DNA of 64,000 nucleotides from Diplonema japonicum (Eukaryota; Euglenozoa; Diplonemea; Diplonemida; Diplonemidae): assembly GCA_964019335.1 (NCBI GenBank), contig OZ025668.1:638525-702524 (forward strand), read 5' to 3'. The position numbers were made by a program, and so were the translations under genes. Numbering within the stretch: position 1 is the stretch's first letter; the number at the start of each line of letters is the position of its first letter. This document shows positions 49,565 through 58,113 of this stretch, piece by piece. The notes beneath the pieces are model-generated. The model did no database searches, was not told the DNA's origin, and saw only the letters and a program-made list of their open reading frames with translations.

Positions 49565-51904
49565 ATGAATGGAAAGAGAGAGGGATCAGGTGAAGAGGTG
49601 AACGATATGACAGTGTTCGTGAAGACGGGAGGCGGGGTTCACGATGTGGAAGTGTCGGGGAAGGAGACGGTGGGGATCCTGTACAAGAAGGCGGGTTGTG
49701 CTGCTTGTTTACTCGAAGGCAAGTTCGAACTGGTTTGGGAGGGAGAGGTCCTGGACAGGAACGGGGGTGAAGATATCCAGGAACTCGGGCTCGTGGAGGG
49801 CAGCGTGGTCCATGTGGAGGCGAAGATGAGAACCGTTCAGCTGGAAGAGCTTGAGAGCTCAGAAGTGGTTTCAGAGCTTGAGGAGCTTGTGACAGCTGAC
49901 CCTGAGCTGGTTCTGGTGGTGGAGGTGGGGAACTCGCCAGCTGTCGAAGTCTTGTCCATGAAGACGACGGTCCTTCCTTCTGGACTTCGGTTCCTCGTTG
50001 TCACCGACTCCATAGGCTGTGTTACAAGGATAGGCTCTGGGTTTCTTGAAGAGTGCGACCACCTGACGTCTGTTGATCTCATCCTCCCCAATGTTTCCAC
50101 CATTGATGAAAATCTTTTATATGAGTGCAAAAAACTAGAAACCATCAACTTGAATGCGATGACCAATCTTTCTTCCATTGGTAATCGCTTCTTGTTTAGG
50201 TGCGAAAAACTAGAAACCATCAACTTGAATGCGATGACCAATCTTTCTTCTATTGGTGATTACTTCTTGTCTGGGTGCAAAAAACTAGAAACCATCAACT
50301 TGAATGCTATGACCAATCTTTCTTCTATTGGTGATTACTTCTTGTCTGGGTGCAAACAACTAGAAACCATCAACTTGAATGCGATGACCAATCTTTCTTC
50401 TATTGGTGATTACTTCTTGTCTGGGTGCAAAAAACTAGAAACCATCAACTTGAATGCTATGACCAATCTTTCTTCTATTGGTGATTACTTCTTGTATGGG
50501 CGCGTTAAACTAGAAACCATCAACTTGAATGCGATGACCAATCTTTCTTCCATTGGTGATTACTTCTTGTCTGGGTGCAAAAAACTAGAAGCCATCAACT
50601 TGAATGCGATGACCAATCTTTCTTCTATTGGTGATTACTTCTTGTCTGGGTGCAAAAAACTAGAAACCATCAACTTGAATGCGATGACCAATCTTTCTTC
50701 TATTGGTGATTACTTCTTGTCTGGGTGCGAAAAACTAGAAACCATCGACTTGAATGCGATGACCAATCTTTCTTCTATTGGTGATGGCTTCTTGTATGGG
50801 TGCGTTAAACTAGAAACCATCAACTTGAATGCGATGACCAATCTTTCTTCTATTGGTGATTACTTCTTGTCTGGGTGCGAAAAACTAGAAACCATCGACT
50901 TGAATGCGATGACCAATCTTTCTTCTATTGGTGATTACTTCTTGTCTGGGTGTAAAAAACTAGAAACCATCAACTTGAATGCGATGACCAATCTTTCTTC
51001 TATTGGTGATTACTTCTTGTCTGGGTGCAAAAAACTAGAAACCATCAACTTGGATGCGATGACCAATCTTTCTTCTATTGGTCGTTACTTCTTGTTTGGG
51101 TGCAGAAAACTAGAAACCATCAACTTGAATGCGATGACCAATCTTTCTTCCATTGGTAATGGCTTCTTGGAAGCGTGCGTAAAACTAGAAACCATCGACT
51201 TGAATGCGATGACCAATCTTTCTTCTATTGGTCATTGCTTCTTGTATGGGTGCGTAAAACTAGAAACCATCGACTTGAATGCGATGACCAATCTTTCTTC
51301 TATTGGTCATTGCTTCTTGTATGGGTGCGTAAAACTAGAAACCATCGACTTGAATGCGATGACCAATCTTTCTTCCATTGGTAATCGCTTCTTGTTTAGG
51401 TGCGAAAAACTAGAAACCATCGACTTGAATGCGATGACCAATCTTTCTTCTATTGGTGATTACTTCTTGTGTGAGTTCGTAAAACTAGAAACCATCAACT
51501 TGAATGCGATGACCAATCTTTCTTCTATTGGTCGTTACTTCTTGTTTGGGTGCAGAAAACTAGAAACCATCAACTTGAATGCGATGACCAATCTTTCTTC
51601 CATTGGTGATGGCTTCTTGTTTGGGTGCGAAAAACTAGAAACCATCGACTTGAATGCGATGACCAATCTTTCTTCTACTGGTGATAGCTTCTTGGAAGGG
51701 TGCAAAAAGCTAGAAACCATCAACTTGAATGCGATGACCAATCTTTCTTCCATTGGTGATCGATTCTTGTTTGGGTGCGAAAAACTAGAAACCATCGACT
51801 TGAATACGTTGACCAATCTTTCTTCCATTGGTGATGGCTTCTTGGAGGGGTGCGTAAAACTAGAATCTGTCGACTTGAATTTAAAAAGAAAAGTCGGTGT
51901 TTAG
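49565..51904 (+). CDS. Ubiquitin-like domain plus BspA-type LRR repeat protein
   Basis: This 779-residue single exon starts with a ubiquitin-like fold (about 14-88): MTVFVKTGGG, then FELVWEGEVLD and LGLVEGSVVHVEAK, matching the first and last strands and the loop of ubiquitin without a C-terminal diglycine. A leader of about 90 residues leads into 23 units of 25 residues, consensus LETINLNAMTNLSSIGxxFLxxCxK, which are BspA/TpLRR-type leucine-rich repeats. Variation is confined mostly to the two residues after SSIG and to four positions around FLxxCxK (DY..SGCKK, HC..YGCVK, RY..FGCRK, NR..FRCEK and so on). No signal peptide or membrane segment, so it is probably intracellular. Function is unknown; LRR recognition coupled to ubiquitin-type signalling is inference. 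Confidence 0.85.
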   Translation: MNGKREGSGEEVNDMTVFVKTGGGVHDVEVSGKETVGILYKKAGCAACLLEGKFELVWEGEVLDRNGGEDIQELGLVEGSVVHVEAKMRTVQLEELESSEVVSELEELVTADPELVLVVEVGNSPAVEVLSMKTTVLPSGLRFLVVTDSIGCVTRIGSGFLEECDHLTSVDLILPNVSTIDENLLYECKKLETINLNAMTNLSSIGNRFLFRCEKLETINLNAMTNLSSIGDYFLSGCKKLETINLNAMTNLSSIGDYFLSGCKQLETINLNAMTNLSSIGDYFLSGCKKLETINLNAMTNLSSIGDYFLYGRVKLETINLNAMTNLSSIGDYFLSGCKKLEAINLNAMTNLSSIGDYFLSGCKKLETINLNAMTNLSSIGDYFLSGCEKLETIDLNAMTNLSSIGDGFLYGCVKLETINLNAMTNLSSIGDYFLSGCEKLETIDLNAMTNLSSIGDYFLSGCKKLETINLNAMTNLSSIGDYFLSGCKKLETINLDAMTNLSSIGRYFLFGCRKLETINLNAMTNLSSIGNGFLEACVKLETIDLNAMTNLSSIGHCFLYGCVKLETIDLNAMTNLSSIGHCFLYGCVKLETIDLNAMTNLSSIGNRFLFRCEKLETIDLNAMTNLSSIGDYFLCEFVKLETINLNAMTNLSSIGRYFLFGCRKLETINLNAMTNLSSIGDGFLFGCEKLETIDLNAMTNLSSTGDSFLEGCKKLETINLNAMTNLSSIGDRFLFGCEKLETIDLNTLTNLSSIGDGFLEGCVKLESVDLNLKRKVGV
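50164..51877 (+). repeat. 23 near-identical 75-nt LRR units
   Basis: The 75-nt unit is conserved almost to the base (for example CTAGAAACCATC at each start and AATCTTTCTTC in the middle). A few units are exact copies, such as the two HC..YGCVK units at about 51219-51360. Such similarity shows recent expansion or homogenisation. Confidence 0.95.
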
Positions 51905-53092
51905 AAGAGGAAGAAAAAAAGAGGAAAAAAAAAGAAGAAAAAAAAACACCCTAGCGCTGAGAAACATCTTTGTGGAAAAACCAACGGAAAGCAATCCAAT
52001 ACCTCGAAGACACCGGGGACCCCCTCCGCAACAACTCCACAACAACCATCTAACCTGCTGAAGTAGCATGCCGATCAGAAGGCGGCTGAGGCACTTGTCA
52101 TTTAATCAGAATCCCGAGATCCCATCCCTGATCCCCAAATAGAGAGTGTACCATCCTGTTTCTCGCAGAAACAGAGAACCTACCCCCTCCCCACCACAGC
52201 ACCCGACCAATCAGATGCAGCAGTGTGAAAAAAAAAAAGCCCCTCTCCCCAAACAAAACAAACAAACAAACATTTCCCCACCCCCGATAACGTATAATTA
52301 AGAATAAAAATTATGGGGGGGAAGGATACTGAGGTCTGGCACCAGCGGATGAGGATGCGGGAAAGGGGGTTGCACTGCTTTCCCTGCCAAAGCTAGTCGA
52401 GGGTGCACACCTTGCGACATATGGGGCCCGACGGCACATGGTGACGACAGGAGACCACTTTTCTCCTCGAGCCAAACAGCCCCTTACCTTGCATGACTCC
52501 ATGTAATGTTCCTCGCCCAGATGCCGTCCATCTCATCACGACAAACAGCCACCGCAGGCACCAGACAGCAACCGCAGTACGGTGACCGATTAGTGTGGAT
52601 TTCTACTTGAACAGTGAACACTCCCCTATGTGCACTGAAGCTTTATCGATTTTTTTAATTTTTTTTATTTGCTTCCAAGCTTTCTCTTGAAACTTTTGAT
52701 TGTTACCTCAAGTTAGTTACCGTTCTTGCTGAGCGCCGTTTGGCTTTGTCACCTTGATGTTAAAAGATCGACCTTTTTTTTTCTTCTTCTTTTTTTATTT
52801 TTTATTTTCTTCTGATGACCGTGGTGGTCGAGCTTTCTTTACCTCTCCACTTTCGGGGCGAAGTTTAACAAGGGTTACCGCTGTGTCACATTCCGCATGG
52901 CACCACTAAAATCGAGTCCCCCCTCCCCCTTCTTCTTCTTCTTCTTCTTCCTTTTTTTCCTTTTTTTTTCCAGTGTGTCTTCTCTTTTTGTTGTTCTTCT
53001 TTCACAAGCATTATTATTGTGCGCCTGTGGTGTGGGTTTACCTTCAACACGAATACAGGGGGGGGGGGGGGGGGGGAAAGAAGAAGAAAAAA
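51905..53092. other. Intergenic spacer
   Basis: About 1.2 kb have A-runs just after the LRR stop, T-runs (about 52770-52810, 52930-52975) and a G-run of about 20 (53057-53076) that ends 16 nt before the next ATG. No credible gene or RNA was seen. Confidence 0.6.
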
Positions 53093-53845
53093 ATGGCGCC
53101 GGTGGGAGCATCAACGCCAACACAGTGCAAGTACCTGCCGATTTGGCATCAGAGGATAATGGAAGAGTCGGAGCTAAGCCGGGAGAACAAAATGCTCATA
53201 TTTTTCAAGGGGCTGTTGGTGGCTCTCCTGCGGTGCAAACCGCGCAACCCCATCAGCTTCTGCGAGAAGTACGTTGAAGAAAAAGTAGAAGGCGACGAAC
53301 TAGAAACCAGCCTGTGCAGAAGCTGGAGGGGAGACTTCAACACCTACGACTTCACCAGAGACACCTCAGACGTGTTCCAAGTAAATAACCGAGATGTCTA
53401 TGGGGAGTACGAGACTATTAGAAAAACCCTCGACTTCAACTACCACGGTAACTACTCAAAAACCCGACAAGCAGTCCAAGACATAGCGGTCTCCGACGTT
53501 GTCCTGGGCGGTGAACTCAAATCCGAACCCTGGCTCGTCTACACAGCAGGAGCAATGGGGGCTGGGAAGTCCCATGTTATCAGGTGGATGTCCGACCACG
53601 GGTATTTCCCACTACCGGACATTGTTCAAATAGACCCCGATCGGTTCAAAGAAATGCTCCCAGAATGGCAGGGCTACGTGGAGCATGACCCCATGCAAGC
53701 TGGGGGTAGAATGCGCAAGGAATCCGGGTATCTAGTTGAAATCGCACAGCACAAGGCAATGGACATGGGCAAGAACGTGTGGGTGGACGGGTCCCTGCGG
53801 GACGGGGTGCGCTTCACATTGTGGAGCTGGGCACCCTTGCCATAG
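53093..53845 (+). CDS. Truncated zeta-toxin-family P-loop protein
   Basis: The ATG at 53093 gives 250 residues. An N-terminal region (about 1-140) has the FCEKYVEE and WRGDFNTYDFTRDT features. Next is the zeta-type core: AGAMGAGKSHVI (Walker A, about 157), DPDRFKEMLPEWQGY, the MRKESGYLVEIA helix and NVWVDGSLRDG. In relatives this is followed by about 100 more residues (lid and last strands); here the frame changes to unrelated codons and stops 11 residues later. It is a truncated, probably inactive copy or one broken by a frameshift; another frame continues open to 53922. Substrate and function are unknown. Compare the intact minus-strand relative at 8964. Confidence 0.72.
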   Translation: MAPVGASTPTQCKYLPIWHQRIMEESELSRENKMLIFFKGLLVALLRCKPRNPISFCEKYVEEKVEGDELETSLCRSWRGDFNTYDFTRDTSDVFQVNNRDVYGEYETIRKTLDFNYHGNYSKTRQAVQDIAVSDVVLGGELKSEPWLVYTAGAMGAGKSHVIRWMSDHGYFPLPDIVQIDPDRFKEMLPEWQGYVEHDPMQAGGRMRKESGYLVEIAQHKAMDMGKNVWVDGSLRDGVRFTLWSWAPLP

Positions 53846-54322
53846 GCGGGGTTGGCATACAGCTGGAGCTCGGAAAGATTACAGGCGTGCACACTGTTCC
53901 TCTGTTATTCCAACGATTCTAAAGCTACAGTTTCTGTACTTTATTGATCCCCTCCCCCCAACACACACTGTAAAAAAAAATTAAAAAAAATAAAAAATGG
54001 ATCCAAGACGAAACGCAAGAGGAGGTGACCGTGCAAACCGCAGGGAGAAGGAACCCCGACAGGCCGCCAGGCTGCACACGACGCCAGGGCCGACCCAACC
54101 AGACTATCTGGTTGGGCAGTATGAATCCCCACCCCCACCCCCTAGATCCCCCCACCCCCCTTTAGAAAAAAAAATAAAATAAAAAAATCACTAGCAGAGA
54201 CCGCGGTTTTGACCGCCGCAACCAAGGGAGCATGGGGGACAAAATCCAACTCACAGCCTTCACGTGGCGTCCCCTGTAAGTAAGCTTCGGCTGAAACTAA
54301 TGTGAGAGGTACCCAAGCTGTG

Positions 54323-54353
<31 letters not shown>

Positions 54354-54760
54354 CCTTGCCGGGGCTAGATTTAGAGCGGGCCCTGTTACCCATTCGCCCT
54401 GTCCTTGGTATGCCTTGATGGTCGGAGGGGGTAAGGTAGCTGGTGTGTGCGTGGTTCCCCCCTGTGCTGTGTATCCGCTTTCGTTGTGACCGTTGCCGAA
54501 TACGAAGTAGAAAAAAAAAAGTAAACAAAACAAAAAAAGAAAGCAACAACAAAAAAATGAAAAGAGGTTTTTTTTAATTCAAAGTATCTTTTTGTTTTTG
54601 ATGTTGGCAGGCACTAAAACAACCTTCATTCGCTAACCACATCAAAATCAAAATCTATATCTTGGACTAAAAAAAAAACACCCACTCTTCGGAGTTAAGG
54701 GAGCTTTTTGTGCGACTCCCTCTTTTTTGGGCAGCACCTATCTATACCTTTCCTTTTCCT
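53846..54760. repeat. Spacer with (TG)n microsatellite and UUCG hairpin
   Basis: The spacer contains A-rich stretches (53972-53998, 54164-54188), a 30-nt (TG)n run at 54322-54351 and a small ACTC-TTCG-GAGT hairpin at about 54685-54696, 70 nt before the first retroelement fragment. A short basic frame at 53997-54179 (MDPRRNARGGDRANRREK) is not supported as a gene. Confidence 0.6.
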
Positions 54761-55222
54761 TTTCCAAAGGCTCGCTGGCCAGATAGGCCAGCGGGGGTGT
54801 GGGGGCTGGTCCCCCCCCCCCCCCCCCCCCCCCGCCATAGGAAGATGTGAAACTTTTTTTTTTTCTGAGAAAAAAAAAAAGGGAAAAATAAAAGAATAGG
54901 GAACAGGTGCTACAACGGCCAGGCTAGATAGAACCACTTAGATTTTTTTTTTTTTTTCCTTTTTTTTTTATTTTTCTGTTTTTCTGTTTTTCTTTTTCTT
55001 TTTGAAGTGGAACCATCTCGGTCGACGTTTTTTTTTTTTTTTCTTTTTTCTTTTTTCTTTAGTGGTGATGTGTTTTTCCTGTTTTTGATTTTCTTCTTCC
55101 CCCACTCTATGCTTTTTCGCATGGACATTGGTCACTCTGCCCCTTTCCCCTTTTTTGATTCTCCCTCTTTCCCCCTCCTAAATTTTACCCCCTGCCCCAC
55201 TCATTCCTCCCTAGTATGTCCC
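54761..55222 (+). mobile_element. Retroelement copy 1: 3'-UTR fragment
   Basis: The fragment begins at the last codons of the family's ORF (CAAAGGCTCGCTGGCCAGATAG) and runs through the same 3' UTR as copy 4 (62552-63030), including GAACCATCTCGGTCGACG and CTCATTCCTCCCTAGTATG. It breaks off at about 55222, where copy 2 starts. A 23-nt C-run at about 54811-54833 replaces the 10-nt one of copy 4. Confidence 0.88.
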
Positions 55223-56294
55223 CATTTGTCCCCCCCCTTTTTCTTTTATAGAGCCCTCTCCAGAGGGACCCTCCACGGAGGTGAAAAACAGACCCTCTTC
55301 GGAGGAAAAAAAGGCAGAGGGAGAGACAGCACGCCCGAGAGAAGGTAGTGCCCCTCCCTCTCTGCCCCCCATTTTTTCTGGACCCTCTACGGAGGTGTAC
55401 ACCCTGGTCCCCAAGGGCCGGGGGCTTTTTTTGAGGGTGGAAGGGAAAGAAAAAAAAAAACAAACAAGGAGGAACCTTTTTTCTTTTCAAACAACCAGGG
55501 GGACCCAGCACCCACCCCCACCGCCCGCCTAGGTGTGGTTGGGGCGGAGGCTGCGAGCGACGTGAGAGCACCACTGCACACCCTTGTGAGAAGACAGAAA
55601 AGAGCCCCCTGGATTGCCATGGGTGGCAGGGAACCTAAGCCAGCGCCCAAGCGGAAGAAGAACAGGAGGAGGCACAGGAGCGAAACGGCCCTTCAGAGGC
55701 GTCGGGAGAAGAGGACCAAGGCGAGGGAGGGGGCGAGGGAGGCTGCCAGACAGGAGAAGAAAAGGCACCGTCGTGCGAGGAAAGAAGGGAGGAGGAGGGC
55801 CCGCAGAGAGGAACACGAGGCCGCCCTGGAACAGAAGCCAGATGACCCTGCAATGGGGCTGAAGCGGACCGAGGTGGGAACGCCTGGAGCCCAACCCCTG
55901 GCACCCAGAATCCCGGCACCTGGGGCTGCAACCGGCACAAGGAGGCACCGCAGACGGACGGGACACAGCAAGGAAGGGGTGAGATGGGAGCACCTGGGGG
56001 CGTGGGCCTGGGTCGCCCTGGTCTCCCTCTTGCTGATCCCAGGGGTGAGGCAGGTGCTGGGGGCGGGCATCGGGATGGCCCCCTCCTTCCTGCATGCGGC
56101 AGTGTTGTGGAAGAGGCCGGGGAGCGACAGGAGGACCACCCGCAGGTCAAGGGTACAGGTGGGGCCCCGAGGGGATGAATGGTCCGCCGGGGAGCTCGCT
56201 TGGCTAGCAGTAGGGGGCACTCTGAAAAAAAAAAAACATTCTCAAGTCCCCCTTTTTATTTATTTTCTCAAGTCCCCCTTTTTATTTATTTTCT

Positions 56295-56334
<40 letters not shown>
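55223..56334 (+). mobile_element. Retroelement copy 2: 5' part joined to 3' tail
   Basis: The 5' end holds a row of small hairpins (55250-55395), then an ORF of highly basic protein. At about 56224 the sequence jumps straight to the 3' tail: an A-run, CATTCTCAAGTCCCCC and two TTTTTATTTATTTTCTCAA units, then a poly(A) of 39 nt (56296-56334). The reverse transcriptase and UTR are missing, so the copy is internally deleted. Confidence 0.78.
55535..56223 (+). CDS. Basic ORF1-like protein of the retroelement (truncated)
   Basis: The frame carries about 230 residues before the deletion joint, after which it reads into poly-Lys. A start at 55619 (MGGREPKPAPKRKKN) is the likelier one. About a quarter of the residues between 30 and 110 are Arg/Lys (NRRRHRSETALQRRREKRTK), as in RNA-binding ORF1 proteins; a short hydrophobic patch (WAWVALVSLLLIPGV) follows. 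There is no recognised domain. The relation to the downstream ORF is not certain: it could be the N-terminus of the C2H2/OTU ORF or a separate ORF1. Confidence 0.55.
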
Positions 56335-56338
<4 letters not shown>

Positions 56339-58064
56339 GGTGGGAAGCACTTCAGTTTGGATAGGGGGGCTGATGTCGCTCTGGGCCATGTCGGAAGTGA
56401 TGGTGGGGAAAGCTGGTGCTGACCCGACCCAGAGATTCGGACCGGTAAAGCTGAGGAAGACAAGACGCGGATCGAGAGGTCACTACCTGCCGGTGTACTT
56501 GGGCCCGCCTAGAAGCTCAAGACGCAGAAAAAAGAAGGAAGACGCCAAGCAAGCGGCGAAGGAACGAGCCGAGACGGAGGATAAGCTCTTTCAGGCCGAA
56601 CACCTGGACCCCTTTGCGGACTTGACGCTGGCAGGGGACGCGTTGCAAGGAGGTGGTGACCCTCCCCCCATGGATTTGGATGATGAGCACACGGAGGCGC
56701 AGAAGGAGGGGGAAAAAGAAGGAACAGACAAACATCAATGCCGGATGGAAGGCTGCTCTTTCCGCACCAGTGTGGCAAGCTGTCTAGTTAAACACCTCAA
56801 TGCGGTCCACCATCATTTTGTGAAACAAGAGCAGGCGAGGAACATGAAGGTGAACCTCTGTGGAACGTGTGCTGCGGCGTGCTCGTCGAACCAGACGCAC
56901 TGTGCACTACACAGGCAGCGGAATCTGTGGAACCCCGACAAACAACCCAGGGCCGGCAAGTCAGTGGACGAGATCATGAAGAGCTTCAAGCTGACGAGGA
57001 GATCGACGGAGAAGGACGGGAACTGCATGTTCCACGCCCTGGCCGGTTCGCTCGGGGAAGCCTACGGGGACCACACCCACATCAGGAGCGAGGTTGTAGA
57101 ATGGATGAAACACCGGGAGGAGCACTATGCCCCGTTTTGCAGCGAGGGTTGGGACCGGTACTTGGAAGGGATGGGCACAGCGGCGACGTGGGGAGACCAC
57201 TTGTGCCTGGCAGCCGCAGCACACCTGGAGAGTGATGAGATCCCGGAGAGCGTTCTGAGGAGACTGGACCTCGAGAGGTGCCTGGTGTGCAGGGGCTGTG
57301 TGTGGAAGGGTCAGGGGTGCCACGACGAGTGCAAAAAGGCGGTGCGAAGGGAAGGGGAATACACGACCCCCCCGCCGGCCCCGACGAGGACCGAGTTACC
57401 CAGCCTGGAAGCCATAGCCGCCATGAACGTCACGACCATGGGGTCGATCCCGACGAGCCTTCAAAGACTGTGGGGGCTTACCCTTAAGCACACTCTGGGC
57501 CGGGCGGTGAAGGACAACACAGAGGAGGCTTGGCTGCTGGTGGCGATGCTCCCCAAAGCCTGTGGAAGAAGAGGGGAGGGAAGAAGCGGGACAAGGAGAC
57601 GGAGCTGAGTGTCCAGGCCAGATTGGAGGAGTGGGAGAAGGGAAATTACATGGCCCTCTGGAATAAGCTGGAATCAGGTGAGAAGGGGGAACCTAAGAAC
57701 GACGAGGTCTCTAAGGTCGCCAGGGCATGGACATTGGTCACTCTGCCCCTTTCCCCTTTTTTGATTCTCCCTCTTTCCCCCTCCTAAATTTTACCCCCTG
57801 CCCCACTCATTCCTCCCTAGTATGTTTTTGAATTTGCCTCTTCTTCTTTTAAGCCTTTTTTGAGATTTTTATTTTTGAATTTTTATCATTTGGAGTTGCT
57901 TCTTCTTCTTCCCCTCTCCCTCCCATAAAGAAAAAGAGAAACCCATGCCTTCCTCCCAGGTTGGAACTTGATTGTCTGTTTTGGAATATTTTTATTTTCT
58001 CTTAAGATTTATCGTGCCTTGTGTGTCTTTTGAAGAAAAAAAAAAAAAAACATTCTCAAGTCCC

Positions 58065-58112
<48 letters not shown>
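56335..58112 (+). mobile_element. Retroelement copy 3: C2H2-OTU part joined to 3' UTR and tail
   Basis: The N-terminal ORF2 region (C2H2, OTU) is followed by the start of the RT module. At about 57726 the sequence switches to the family 3' UTR (GCATGGACATTGGTCACTCTG, as at copy 1 55118 and copy 4 62931), runs to GAAG-A15-CATTCTCAAGTCCCCC at 58033-58071 and ends in a 41-nt poly(A) (58072-58112). The RT core is missing. Confidence 0.85.
56340..57789 (+). pseudogene. C2H2-OTU N-terminus of the retroelement ORF, frameshifted
   Basis: Frame 1 (56340-57608) encodes a C2H2 finger (CRMEGCSFRT...HLNAVHHH, about residues 135-160), a Cys-rich knuckle (CGTCAAACSSNQTHC) and an OTU-type cysteine protease core: KDGNCMFHAL (Asp/Cys) and WGDHLCLAAAAHL. 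The third OTU element with the catalytic His is not seen. A CLVCRGC/CHDEC Cys cluster follows, then RT N-terminal helices ending AWLLVAMLPKA. A -1 step at about 57550 then leads to LWKKRGGKKRDKE and on to 57723, where the deletion joint to the UTR cuts the gene. OTU proteases cleave ubiquitin-like chains; what this one would cut is unknown. Confidence 0.78.
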
Positions 58113-58113
<1 letters not shown>

